A DNA stretch of 29,253 bases. Source: Verrucomicrobiales bacterium (lineage in GTDB: Bacteria > Verrucomicrobiota > Verrucomicrobiia > Verrucomicrobiales > Akkermansiaceae). Positions 1-8,943 of the stretch are shown here, piece after piece (within the stretch, counting starts at the first letter, position 1; every line of letters begins with the position of its first letter). The stretch is from the NCBI GenBank assembly GCA_003527555.1, contig DPWT01000108.1:1-29253 (forward strand), given 5' to 3'. The notes under the pieces were generated by a model. The model did no database searches. It worked only from the letters and a program-made list of their open reading frames with translations, and was not told the DNA's origin. The position numbers were made by a program, and so were the translations under genes.

Positions 1-2
1 CG

Positions 3-872
3 GGATCAACATTTAAAATTATCGCCACTGCGGGTGCGATGGACCAAGGTATTATAAGTCCAAGCACACAAATATACTGTCACTATGGTCGATACAGGAA
101 GGGTTCTGTTAGGGTTCCGGATCACCATCCATACGGTAAGTTATCAGTCGAACAAGTTCTGGCAAAATCTTCCAATATTGGATCGTATCAAATCGCATTA
201 CAACTTGGACGCCCAAAGTTTTTTAATTACTTGTATAAATTCGGTTTTGGTAAAAAGACCAATATTAAAATGGCGGGTGAAAGCGCCGGCGTGGTCCGTA
301 ACACAGGAAACCCAACTGATTTTTCCCGTAACGCATACGGTTATGCGGTAAGTGTCACTCCGCTGCAAGTTGCTTGTGCTTACTCTGCAATTGCTAATGG
401 CGGTACATTGATGGAGCCAAAGCTTTTGAAGTCTGTAATGGCTAACAATGGAGCTATTATTAAGCGTTATGAGCCGGTTCCGGTCCGCCGTGTGATTAAA
501 GAATCAACTGCACAAAAAATGCGACATGCACTTGCAACTGTGGTCGATGTAAAGGGGACTGCCAGGCTCGCTATGGTCGATGGCTTTATTGCTGCAGGCA
601 AAACAGGGACGACCGTAAAAATCAATCCTGATGGGGGATATCTCCAAGGCCGCTACACTGTGTCATTCGCCGGTATGATGCCCGCCGAAAAACCTGCATT
701 CGTTTGTGTAGTTGTCGTAGATGATCCACAAACTGATGAGGTCAAACGTTACGGTGGCACGATTGCTGCCCCTATTTTTTCTAAGGTCGCTACACGCGTG
801 GCCAAACACATGGGGCTCAAACCGACAGAGCCAAAGAACACTTCTCAACCACTTGCACATACAAGTAACTAA
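3..872 (+). CDS. ftsI: Division transpeptidase FtsI/PBP3 (5' truncated)
   Basis: This is the C-terminal transpeptidase domain of a class B penicillin-binding protein, which cross-links septal peptidoglycan on the periplasmic face of the inner membrane. The frame is open from the window edge, so the membrane anchor and pedestal domain lie outside. All three active-site motifs are present: S-T-F-K (SxxK, catalytic serine, at 6-17), S-S-N (SxN, 168-176) and K-T-G-T (from about 600). The C-terminus ends shortly after the transpeptidase fold, and no PASTA domain follows. murE starts 4 nt downstream and the murE-murF-mraY-murD-ftsW order follows, which favours FtsI over the elongation enzyme PBP2. 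The first in-frame ATG (39) is internal and is not the true start, because it lies after the catalytic serine. Confidence 0.93.
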   Translation, partial: GSTFKIIATAGAMDQGIISPSTQIYCHYGRYRKGSVRVPDHHPYGKLSVEQVLAKSSNIGSYQIALQLGRPKFFNYLYKFGFGKKTNIKMAGESAGVVRNTGNPTDFSRNAYGYAVSVTPLQVACAYSAIANGGTLMEPKLLKSVMANNGAIIKRYEPVPVRRVIKESTAQKMRHALATVVDVKGTARLAMVDGFIAAGKTGTTVKINPDGGYLQGRYTVSFAGMMPAEKPAFVCVVVVDDPQTDEVKRYGGTIAAPIFSKVATRVAKHMGLKPTEPKNTSQPLAHTSN

Positions 873-876
873 CCGC

Positions 877-2352
877 ATGAATTTACGTCAATTATTAACT
901 ATTTTACCCAAGGCGACTCTATCTGGGGACCTTAATCAAGAAGTGACTGGTGTTATCTCGGATTCTCGTAAAGTTGTGCCCGGTAGTATTTTTGTGGCGG
1001 TGCGTGGTAGCGACGTAGATGGTCAGAAATTTGTTCCCCAAGCTATCGAACAAGGGGCGTGTGCAATCGTTTCTGAGGTTGCAACTAGAGTAGATGAAAA
1101 AACAGCCTGGGCACACGTTCCTGATGCGCGAGCCGCTGTTGCAGCGCTTGCATGTGAATGGAACGATCACCCTTCGGCTGCTATGAAAATGGTTGGAATA
1201 ACAGGAACTAACGGTAAGACCACAACAGCATTCATTACTCATGCTATTATGAATGCTGTATGGTTGCGTGCTGGGTTATTAGGAACAGTTCAAGTCAATG
1301 ACGGTGAGACCGTTCGTCCTGCAACGAATACAACGCCCGGTCCGCTGGAGCTGCAGTCGACTCTGAGAGATATGGCGGATAACGATTGTCGTGGTGTTGC
1401 TATGGAGGTTTCCTCTCATGCGCTTGAGCAAAAGCGAACTGATGGGCTATTCTTGGATGCGGCAGTTTTTTCCAACTTCAGTCAGGATCATTTGGATTAT
1501 CATGGCACGATGGACGCATATTTCGCTGCGAAACGCAGGATATTTGAGATGTTAGAAGTGCAGCCTGGGAAAAAGAAAACAACGGCTGTCATTAACTTAG
1601 ATGATGCGTTTGGACAGCGACTTGCCGAAGAATTCAAGGGGCGTCTTTTTCTTCTGACTTACGGGCATGGCGTGCATGCTGATATACGCATTGGTCGTGA
1701 GGTGCAAACGGTGCGAGGTACGGAATTTGACATTAAGTATAAAGGGCATGACTACCTTGTTAGAACGCCATATATTGGTAGATTTAATGTGTCTAATTGC
1801 GCTGCTGCACTTGCTGCATGCATTGCAGTCGGGATCAAACCACGTGATGCTGTAAGAGCATTTGCTAACGCACCTCAAGTTGATGGTAGGATGGAACTCG
1901 TTGGTAGTCGAGATGGTGCTAGTGTGTTTGTCGATTATGCACATACGCCAGATGCGATCAAGAATGCCTGTGCTGCAGTGCGTGAGTTGAAACCCAATCG
2001 ACTTATTACTGTGTTTGGTTGTGGTGGTGATCGCGACCGCACAAAGCGCTCATTGATGGGTGCTGCTGCTGCTGAGGGGAGTGACTACTGCATCATTACA
2101 TCCGACAACCCGCGATCTGAAGATCCGGAAAAAATAATCCGCGAAATTGAGACGGGTTTGGCAGGGAAAAATTTCCAGAGTATTTGTGACCGTATGGATG
2201 CAATCCAGACTGCCGTGAACATCTCCAGCGAGGGAGATATCATACTGATCGTAGGGAAGGGGCACGAAACTTACCAAGAGATTATGGGTGAGCGCCATGA
2301 CTTCGATGATCGTCGTGCTGCCTATCGTGCGATTAATTCAAAAGCTGTTTGA
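877..2352 (+). CDS. murE: UDP-MurNAc-L-Ala-D-Glu:meso-diaminopimelate ligase MurE
   Basis: Cytoplasmic ATP-dependent Mur ligase that adds the third residue of the peptidoglycan stem peptide. The 491-residue length is normal for MurE. Visible are the N-terminal UDP-substrate domain with S-D-S-R at about 28-31, the ATP-binding loop GITGTNGKTTT at 107-117, the lysine expected to be carbamylated in YFAAKRR at about 219, and D-N-P-R at 410-413. By family knowledge DNPR marks meso-diaminopimelate rather than lysine specificity, so the wall is probably the DAP type. The frame is open upstream to 721, but that would overlap ftsI by 150 nt and add a non-homologous leader. ATG at 877 gives the typical MurE N-terminus, 4 nt after the ftsI stop. 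No Shine-Dalgarno is seen, so coupling to ftsI is likely. Confidence 0.96.
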   Translation: MNLRQLLTILPKATLSGDLNQEVTGVISDSRKVVPGSIFVAVRGSDVDGQKFVPQAIEQGACAIVSEVATRVDEKTAWAHVPDARAAVAALACEWNDHPSAAMKMVGITGTNGKTTTAFITHAIMNAVWLRAGLLGTVQVNDGETVRPATNTTPGPLELQSTLRDMADNDCRGVAMEVSSHALEQKRTDGLFLDAAVFSNFSQDHLDYHGTMDAYFAAKRRIFEMLEVQPGKKKTTAVINLDDAFGQRLAEEFKGRLFLLTYGHGVHADIRIGREVQTVRGTEFDIKYKGHDYLVRTPYIGRFNVSNCAAALAACIAVGIKPRDAVRAFANAPQVDGRMELVGSRDGASVFVDYAHTPDAIKNACAAVRELKPNRLITVFGCGGDRDRTKRSLMGAAAAEGSDYCIITSDNPRSEDPEKIIREIETGLAGKNFQSICDRMDAIQTAVNISSEGDIILIVGKGHETYQEIMGERHDFDDRRAAYRAINSKAV

Positions 2353-2353
2353 T

Positions 2354-3730
2354 ATGAAACTACTCACCATTACAGAAATAGCCGCTGCAACTGGAGCTGA
2401 GATGATCGGTTCTGATTCTGGGAAGCTGGTGAGTGCTGTTAACACTGATACACGAGACCAGCAAGCAGGGTCTCTTTTTATAGCGCTTCGAGGCGATAAT
2501 TTCGATGGTCATGCGTTTATAGATTCGGCCATCATAAATGGAGCGGTGTGCTTGATGCTCGATGAACTGCCTGAAGGAGTTGATGAGTTGGCTGTGCCAG
2601 TATTGCTGGTAGAGAACACTCTTTATGGATTGCAGCGTCTTGCGCTATGGTATCGGACGCAATTGAATATCACAGTCGTAGGAATTACTGGCTCTAACGG
2701 CAAGACATCTACTAAGGATTTTGCTGCATCTGTATTGTCGCAGCACTTCAAGGTTAACGCGACCAAAGGTAACTATAACAACCATATTGGATTGCCTCTG
2801 AGTATACTTTCGACTGATGAGTCAGATGACGTCTGTGTGTGGGAAATGGGAATGAATCATGCTGGTGAAATTGCGCCACTATGTGAGATAGCGGTCCCTG
2901 ACATCGGAATTATTACTAACGTCGGCGTGGCACATATTGAAAATCTTGGAACACGTGAGGGAATTGCTGAGGAAAAGGGTGCCCTTGCACGCGCGCTCCC
3001 AGAGCAGGGGATGTTGATTCTGCCGGCGAGCTGCGATTTCGCGGAATACATGATCGAACGCACCCCCGCAAAGTTCATGGTGGTGGGTAATGGTCGAGGT
3101 GCTGTGCGTGCAGAGGAGCTCAAGATGACCGCAGACGGATCATCATTTAAGCTTTGTATTGATGGAGAAGAGGAAATAGCCGCTGAGATTCCGGTGAGTG
3201 GGAAACATATGGTGAATAATGCTTTGCTGGCTGCTGCCACAGCGCATGTGCTTGGTGTGCCGCCCACAAAAATTGTTGCAGGGCTCGCGGCTACCTTGCT
3301 GACAAGTGGTCGTCTTCGGCGTTATCAATCAACAGGCATCACCGTAATTGATGACACCTATAATGCCAATCCAGACTCGGTAGCAGCGGCTATTGAAACC
3401 CTAGCTGATCTTGAGACTCATAACGGATCACGCAAAGTAGTTGTCTTAGGGATGATGGCGGAGCTGGGTGCGCAAACTGACCAGGCACATATAAGAGTTG
3501 GAGAAATTGCTGCTGAACGGCATCTACAAGTTGTCAGTGTGGGAGCTGTAGCAGATAAGATTTATCAGGGTGCCGTTGCTTTAGATGACACCGCAAAGCA
3601 CTTTGAAAATGCAAATACTGCAGCCAGTTGGCTGAGGAATCACTGTCGACATGGTGACCTTGTTCTTTTCAAAGGAAGCCGTATGGCTGGTATGGAAAAT
3701 GTAATGCACACAGCATTTCCAGAGGACTAA
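2354..3730 (+). CDS. murF: UDP-MurNAc-tripeptide:D-Ala-D-Ala ligase MurF
   Basis: Cytoplasmic Mur ligase that adds the D-Ala-D-Ala dipeptide to give UDP-MurNAc-pentapeptide. It has 458 residues, normal for MurF. The ATP loop GITGSNGKTSTK lies at about 110-121, followed by N-Y-N-N-H-I-G, the E-M-G-M-N-H motif of the central domain, DDTYNANPDS, and KGSRMAGME near the C-terminus, all typical of MurF. The start at 2354 lies 1 nt after the murE stop and gives MKLLTITEIA, which fits the family; a longer open frame would run back into murE. No ribosome binding site is seen, consistent with translation coupled to murE. Confidence 0.96.
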   Translation: MKLLTITEIAAATGAEMIGSDSGKLVSAVNTDTRDQQAGSLFIALRGDNFDGHAFIDSAIINGAVCLMLDELPEGVDELAVPVLLVENTLYGLQRLALWYRTQLNITVVGITGSNGKTSTKDFAASVLSQHFKVNATKGNYNNHIGLPLSILSTDESDDVCVWEMGMNHAGEIAPLCEIAVPDIGIITNVGVAHIENLGTREGIAEEKGALARALPEQGMLILPASCDFAEYMIERTPAKFMVVGNGRGAVRAEELKMTADGSSFKLCIDGEEEIAAEIPVSGKHMVNNALLAAATAHVLGVPPTKIVAGLAATLLTSGRLRRYQSTGITVIDDTYNANPDSVAAAIETLADLETHNGSRKVVVLGMMAELGAQTDQAHIRVGEIAAERHLQVVSVGAVADKIYQGAVALDDTAKHFENANTAASWLRNHCRHGDLVLFKGSRMAGMENVMHTAFPED

Positions 3731-3742
3731 CACATTACTAAT

Positions 3743-4906
3743 ATGCTTTACTGGATATACGAATATTGGAATTCTGCAAATCAAGCGGGGGCTGAATGGG
3801 CTTACAGTTTACGCATCTTGAATCTGTTTCAATACCTTACGATTCGTGCTGGATTGGCATGTTTATTGACTTTTGTTTTTTCCCTAATCTATGGCCCTTG
3901 GGTGATTAGGAAATTAGTCTCATTAAAAGTTGGGCAGCCGATCCGTTCTGCGGAGGAGGTGCATAAGCTCAATGAGCTTCATGGGGGTAAGGCGGGAACG
4001 CCAACCATGGGTGGTGTTATGATTCTTGGTGCCGTTCTCTTTGCCGTTCTGCTATGCGGACGCCCACTTAACCCATTCGTGGCAGTGACTAGCTGTGTGA
4101 TGCTTGCGCTGGGCCTGTTGGGTTTTGTAGATGACTACACTAAGGTGAAGCTAAAAAGCTCTGATGGTGTGAGTGGGAAAACCAAGCTATTCTGGCAGTT
4201 TCTCATTGGTTGCGTGGCTGCTGTATTCCTGTTGCTTAAGACCAAGGAGATGGGTATGGGTTATGTACTTGTTGACCAACCGATGATGATCAGTGAGGTG
4301 ACTTTCCCACTTTTTAAGGAGCCTCTTTTTGACATGGGTTGGTTTTGTGTTCCATTTTTCGCAATTGTTATTGTTGGTTGTTCTAATGCAGTAAATCTGA
4401 CTGATGGTTTAGATGGTCTTGCGACTGGTTGTACTATCACCGTTGCGCTTTCTTACGCAGTTATTGCTTACCTTACAGGGCATGCATACATGGCTAAGGA
4501 GTATTTATTTATTCCTTTCAACACACATGTGGCGGAGTTGGCCGTCTTTCTAATGGCTCTGGTAGGTGCGGGATTTGGATTCCTGTGGCATAATTGTCAT
4601 CCAGCAAAAGTCTTTATGGGCGATACTGGTTCACTTGCAATTGGCGGTGCGCTTGCGACGGCTGCAATATGTGCAAAGCAGGAGTTGCTGCTGGTGATTA
4701 TCGGGTGGGTATTTGTCATGGAAGCGATGTCCGTCATACTCCAAGTTGCAAGTTTCAAACTCACCGGTAAACGTATTTTTGCGATGTCACCTATTCATCA
4801 CCACTTTGAATTACGTGGATGGCACGAGAGCCAGGTAATTATTCGCTTTTGGATTATCTCGATCTTCAGCGGTCTGATGGGGATCGCGTTATTGAAAATT
4901 GTCTAA
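3743..4906 (+). CDS. mraY: Phospho-MurNAc-pentapeptide transferase MraY
   Basis: Integral inner-membrane enzyme that moves phospho-MurNAc-pentapeptide from UDP onto undecaprenyl phosphate, forming lipid I. The 387 residues contain about ten hydrophobic segments. Diagnostic motifs are the double aspartate in GLLGFVDDYTKVK, NLTDGLDGLATG, FMGDTGSLAIGG and the histidine motif SPIHHHFELRGW near the C-terminus. The N-terminus carries an extra amphipathic stretch of about 25 residues, making the protein slightly longer than the usual 320-360. The start is 12 nt after murF, and the stop is 1 nt before the murD ATG. Confidence 0.97.
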   Translation: MLYWIYEYWNSANQAGAEWAYSLRILNLFQYLTIRAGLACLLTFVFSLIYGPWVIRKLVSLKVGQPIRSAEEVHKLNELHGGKAGTPTMGGVMILGAVLFAVLLCGRPLNPFVAVTSCVMLALGLLGFVDDYTKVKLKSSDGVSGKTKLFWQFLIGCVAAVFLLLKTKEMGMGYVLVDQPMMISEVTFPLFKEPLFDMGWFCVPFFAIVIVGCSNAVNLTDGLDGLATGCTITVALSYAVIAYLTGHAYMAKEYLFIPFNTHVAELAVFLMALVGAGFGFLWHNCHPAKVFMGDTGSLAIGGALATAAICAKQELLLVIIGWVFVMEAMSVILQVASFKLTGKRIFAMSPIHHHFELRGWHESQVIIRFWIISIFSGLMGIALLKIV

Positions 4907-4907
4907 C

Positions 4908-6215
4908 ATGAATCTTAAAAACAAACACGTTATTATTCTCGGTGCTGGCAAGAGTGGCCGAGATGCCGCGGCGCTTGCAATGCGCGAGGGTGCTAATGTG
5001 GCTGTGCATGATTCGTGTGATTCCATTACAGGAATTACCGAGGGGGTGCAAACCGTCACGCAGGCGAGTCATGATACGGGAACAAAAAGTAGGTGTGATT
5101 TATTGGTGCTTTCGCCCGGTATTGATTACGAGACTGAATTCGTGCGTGCCTATGCAGCTAATGCCGGAGAGGTGATTGGGGAAGTTGAATTTGCTTATCG
5201 GTTTTACACTGGGCAAATCGTTGCCATTACCGGAACGAATGGAAAGACCACCACCACTGAATTAGTGGAACGGATTTTTAATCATGCTGGTATCAACTGT
5301 CGAGCCTGTGGTAACTACGGACCTACAGTTTCGGAAATGATCCTGATGGATAATCCTCCCCATGTGTTGGCTCTTGAGGTTAGTTCATTTCAGTTAGAAA
5401 CAATTCGTGATTTTCATCCTGGAGTTGTTGTGTGGTTGAATTTTTCACCGGATCATATGGATAGATACTCCACCGTTGATGCCTACAAAAAAGCGAAGAT
5501 GCGTGTGTTTGAAAATCTTACTCCAAATGACCGAGTGATTGTGCGCGAGGGTGAAGACATTGGCGATCAAGTGGCAATTGTAGAAACATTTTCAACTGAG
5601 GCGTCTGCCGACTATACCTTATCGGGCACAACGATCGAATTTCGTAGTGATCCAGTGTTAGACCTTTCGCGCACCCGTTTGCGTGGGTTGCACAATGCTG
5701 AAAACGTTATGGCGGCCTTTGCAGCCTGCTCGGTGCTCGGCGTATGCGCATCAACAGCCGAGGAGGCATTACAAGACTTTGCGCCTCCATTACATCGCTG
5801 TGAGCTGGTAAGAACACTTGATGGTGTTGAGTATATTAACGATTCCAAGGCGACTAATCTGCATGCGCTGGATAGTGCTCTGCGCTCACAAGGCCGTCCG
5901 ATCGTGCTGATTGCTGGCGGTAAACAGAAAGGGCTAGATTATTCAAATATATTAAAACGCGTTGAATCGACAACCAAAGGAATTGTTGTTTTTGGTGAGA
6001 TAGCTAACGAGATTGCACAAACTTTTGAAGCAATTTCAGCTACTGCACCATGCGTAGCGGTTACATCGCTTGATGAAGCTGTATCTGTTGCCGCTAATAT
6101 GGCCGAATTTGGAGACACCATTCTTTTTTCGCCGGGGACGTCGTCATTTGACATGTTTTCTGGCTACGAGGAGCGTGGCGATTGTTTTCGCCGTCTAACA
6201 CATGATCTTAAATAA
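4908..6215 (+). CDS. murD: UDP-MurNAc-L-Ala:D-Glu ligase MurD
   Basis: Cytoplasmic Mur ligase that adds D-glutamate, the second stem residue. It has 435 residues. An N-terminal Rossmann-like domain begins ILGAGKSGRDAA at about 10-21, the ATP loop ITGTNGKTTTT lies at 107-117, and HRCE, NDSKATN, GGKQKG and the C-terminal FSPGTSSFDMF are all typical of MurD. A TTG at 4899 is in frame, but it overlaps mraY and adds only three residues; ATG at 4908, 1 nt after the mraY stop, is preferred. A 60-nt gap with no recognisable hairpin separates it from the LysM gene. Confidence 0.96.
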   Translation: MNLKNKHVIILGAGKSGRDAAALAMREGANVAVHDSCDSITGITEGVQTVTQASHDTGTKSRCDLLVLSPGIDYETEFVRAYAANAGEVIGEVEFAYRFYTGQIVAITGTNGKTTTTELVERIFNHAGINCRACGNYGPTVSEMILMDNPPHVLALEVSSFQLETIRDFHPGVVVWLNFSPDHMDRYSTVDAYKKAKMRVFENLTPNDRVIVREGEDIGDQVAIVETFSTEASADYTLSGTTIEFRSDPVLDLSRTRLRGLHNAENVMAAFAACSVLGVCASTAEEALQDFAPPLHRCELVRTLDGVEYINDSKATNLHALDSALRSQGRPIVLIAGGKQKGLDYSNILKRVESTTKGIVVFGEIANEIAQTFEAISATAPCVAVTSLDEAVSVAANMAEFGDTILFSPGTSSFDMFSGYEERGDCFRRLTHDLK

Positions 6216-6275
6216 GCTATTATTATAACCATTCTCACCACATATACTAATAACCCCATACCTAAATAAATCGTT

Positions 6276-7169
6276 ATGAAAAAAACCATCCAAACAAAAA
6301 GAAACAAGACATCTGGGTCGAATTACCGGGTGCTCTACGCTAAAATTGGGCGCAAACGTCGTCTAAATGCTGCTACAGCCACGGCTGTTGATGCTCATGT
6401 TGAACTTGAATCTGATGTCCCAAACGTGGGTATTGGGCGTGCCCTCTTAGTGATTCTTGTGTTACATGTTGTAGCGATTGGTGCGATATACGTACACAGC
6501 ACATTCTTCAGTAACGAAGAAGGAGATGGCTATGCAGAAAGCAATAATACTCAGCCGGCTGCTTCCGATCTGTCAGCGGTGACGGTAGATCCCGCACCTG
6601 CTGTATCCAAGCCTGCAATCATACCGGAGCCCGAAGTAGAGAGCCTTGGGCGCTATATCGTGCTTACTGGAGATACCTATCAACGTATTGCTCAGGTTCG
6701 ATACGTTGATGAGACGGCTCTGCGTGCACTCAATAATAATCGTCCACTTCGTGCTGGTGTAGTTCTAGATCTACCTGCTGAGCTTTCGTCTCGCCCGGTT
6801 TCTGTTTCTAACATCAATACCGCCATGCAGCAGAAGGCTAAGCTGCCGCCACTAAAATCAAGTGTTGTGGCCATTAATAGTGATCAATCAAATAGTGAAG
6901 TCACATCGCAAGGAGATATAAAAATTAGCGACAAAGTTGATTTGAGTAATGCTGCAAAGGCTGTGGTTGTGGATCCAAAAAGTTCTACTGCGGCGGCTTC
7001 GAATGGGATAAAAGAAAGCGGGACAAGCTACACAATTGTGAGTGGTGATACTCTCTGGAGCCTATCGAGGCGATTTAAGGTGTCACGTGATTCACTGCTA
7101 AAGCTCAATAAAATTAAAGATCCCAATAAGCTGTATGCGGGCAGGAAGATTAAGATTCCTGCTAACTGA
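6276..7169 (+). CDS. Membrane-anchored protein with two LysM domains
   Basis: A 297-residue bitopic protein encoded between murD and ftsW. A very basic cytoplasmic N-terminus (residues 1-50) precedes one membrane span at about 52-75, so the rest should be periplasmic. LysM domain 1 covers about 127-167 (starts Y-I-V-L-T-G-D-T). A low-complexity Ser/Ala/Lys linker runs to about 250. LysM domain 2 covers about 252-295 (starts Y-T-I-V-S-G-D-T-L-W) and ends the protein. LysM domains bind the glycan backbone of peptidoglycan. I see no catalytic domain, so it is probably a wall-binding division or scaffold factor; that role is inferred from position only. The gap to ftsW is 57 nt. The first LysM is degenerate compared with the second. 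Confidence 0.85.
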   Translation: MKKTIQTKRNKTSGSNYRVLYAKIGRKRRLNAATATAVDAHVELESDVPNVGIGRALLVILVLHVVAIGAIYVHSTFFSNEEGDGYAESNNTQPAASDLSAVTVDPAPAVSKPAIIPEPEVESLGRYIVLTGDTYQRIAQVRYVDETALRALNNNRPLRAGVVLDLPAELSSRPVSVSNINTAMQQKAKLPPLKSSVVAINSDQSNSEVTSQGDIKISDKVDLSNAAKAVVVDPKSSTAAASNGIKESGTSYTIVSGDTLWSLSRRFKVSRDSLLKLNKIKDPNKLYAGRKIKIPAN

Positions 7170-7226
7170 TTAGTGCTAGGGGATTCATAGTCATATCATT
7201 TTCAGTATTAATAACCATATCAACTT

Positions 7227-8372
7227 ATGGGACGTAAAAACGCCATCTACCTTTGCCTAGCTGTAACTGCTTTGGTGACGCTTGGGCTAGTGATGCTAAC
7301 TAGTACGAGTGTTTGGGATGACGAAGTGGATGGCTATATTCTAGTCAAAAAACAATCGATATGGATTAGTCTTGGGCTAATATCGGCGATAGCTGTATCG
7401 GCTTACGATTACCGTAAGCTGCGTCGATGGTGGGTTGTATTTTTTGTAATATCATGCCTGCTGTTGGTGCTGTGTTATATACCCGGTATTGCTCACGAGG
7501 TGAAAGGCGAGTCGCGTTGGATTCGGTTACCTGGGCTACCACAGTTTCAGCCGTCCGAACTTGCGAAAATATTTGTTATCATGGCAATTGCGGCATGGTA
7601 TACGCATTTTCAGACGGAAAACCGGACTTTTTATAAAGGAATGGTGCTACCGGGTCTTCTTTTGGGTATACCTGTATTATTGATTTTCTTTGAAAAAGAC
7701 ATGGGCACCGCTATGGCCCTTGGTGCTGCGGGTGCCGTTATCATGTTCTGTGCAGGAACCCGATTTGTGTATCTTGGTGCTGCGGGTGCGATTGCAATTG
7801 CAGGGGCGACGATTGTGATTAAAGCGAATCAGGAGCGCATGGGGCGAATACATGCTCTATTTGATCTTGAATCTGATAAATACCGATTAGGAGATGGATA
7901 CCAACAATTGCATGGTCTTTACGCATTTGCCAATGGAGGGGTTAATGGCACTGGTCTTGGCAATGGAGTTGAGAAACATGGCTATTTGCCCGAGGCACAC
8001 ACAGACTTTATTTTCCCTGCCATTGGTGAAGAGCTGGGGTTGTGGTTCACACTTGGAAGTGTGTTTTGTTTTGTCGTTATCGTTGTGCTTGGTATTTCGA
8101 TTGCCATGAATGCGAAGGAGGTCTTCGGCAGGCTAATGGCTGTCGGGCTTACCAGTATTATTGTTATTCCTGCGATGATGAACATCGGGGTGACCACTGC
8201 TGTGTTACCTAATACGGGTTTACCACTTCCATTCATCAGTTATGGAGGGACTAACCTGATATTTACATTGATATCTGTAGGACTGCTTATTTCGATACAC
8301 CGGCATACAATCTTTACTGATCGGAAAGAAATGCCGCTAATTAATGAGAAGAAGCAGTGCCTGAGGATCTGA
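7227..8372 (+). CDS. ftsW: Septal peptidoglycan polymerase FtsW (SEDS family)
   Basis: Multi-span SEDS glycosyltransferase that polymerises lipid II at the septum together with FtsI. It has 381 residues with about ten hydrophobic segments. Motifs include GESRWIRLPGLPQFQPSELAK in the first periplasmic loop region, HGYLPEAHTDFIFPAIGEE in the large loop, and GLPLPFISYGGTN near the C-terminus. Position in the dcw cluster, and ftsI at its start, favour FtsW over RodA. The stop codon ends at 8372 and the stop of the opposite-strand gene begins at 8373, so there is no intergenic DNA and no room for a separate terminator. murG, which usually follows, is absent here. Confidence 0.94.
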   Translation: MGRKNAIYLCLAVTALVTLGLVMLTSTSVWDDEVDGYILVKKQSIWISLGLISAIAVSAYDYRKLRRWWVVFFVISCLLLVLCYIPGIAHEVKGESRWIRLPGLPQFQPSELAKIFVIMAIAAWYTHFQTENRTFYKGMVLPGLLLGIPVLLIFFEKDMGTAMALGAAGAVIMFCAGTRFVYLGAAGAIAIAGATIVIKANQERMGRIHALFDLESDKYRLGDGYQQLHGLYAFANGGVNGTGLGNGVEKHGYLPEAHTDFIFPAIGEELGLWFTLGSVFCFVVIVVLGISIAMNAKEVFGRLMAVGLTSIIVIPAMMNIGVTTAVLPNTGLPLPFISYGGTNLIFTLISVGLLISIHRHTIFTDRKEMPLINEKKQCLRI

Positions 8373-8873
8373 TTATTCTGGAACTTGGGGCGAATGGGGG
8401 AAGTTCTTTTGCGTGAGAGCTTTTGCCGTCAGAAGGAGGAATGATATAACGCCGTAGGTTAGTCCCAGTATAACCCCAATATCAATGATGCCGCGCCAAG
8501 GTTGGGGGGCGAGCTTAACGAGTAATATAAGACATACGATTCCCGATGTCAGGATAATGACGGTGATACGTGTCTTACGATTAGCATGGAAGTAGCCCAT
8601 GCAAAACAAAGGTGCAAGAAGAACGTGAAGTGGTGTTGGGTTGTCTCTGAGATATCTCACGCGAGCAGCAGTTCGCGGCGAGAATTTCTTCTGAAAACCA
8701 CGATACCCCTCGGCGACAAGCATAAACATGGTAAATCCTACAAGCACGATCCATTGCCAGCTGCTGAGACTCATTTCAAGTGCTTCAAATGCATGTCCTG
8801 ACAATCGATACATGGCGCTACCAATGAGAAGGCAAACACCTGTCACACCCCAAAATGGACCAATAAATCGCAT
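8373..8873 (-). CDS. Hypothetical multi-span membrane protein
   Basis: A 166-residue protein I do not recognise. Likely membrane spans lie at about residues 5-22, 38-56, 102-120 and 128-149, with a possible short one at 82-98. A basic stretch rich in Arg and Lys (about 57-75) lies between spans 2 and 3 and is probably cytoplasmic. No catalytic motif is visible. Its start is the only one in the window with a clear purine-rich ribosome binding site (GAGGAGAATAAGGA just before the ATG). It is transcribed in the same direction as the DUF1501 gene upstream (70 nt apart) and converges with ftsW with no spacer. Its function is unknown. Confidence 0.75.
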   Translation of the reverse strand: MRFIGPFWGVTGVCLLIGSAMYRLSGHAFEALEMSLSSWQWIVLVGFTMFMLVAEGYRGFQKKFSPRTAARVRYLRDNPTPLHVLLAPLFCMGYFHANRKTRITVIILTSGIVCLILLVKLAPQPWRGIIDIGVILGLTYGVISFLLLTAKALTQKNFPHSPQVPE

Positions 8874-8943
8874 TCCTTATTCTCCTCGTGCAGTATGATT
8901 TGTAAAGCCAGAGGTGATGTTTTTAAGCAAGACCACAAATAAT

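Noticed and set aside
721..876. Upstream extension of murE
   Set aside because: It would overlap ftsI coding sequence by 150 nt and adds residues unlike any MurE N-terminus.
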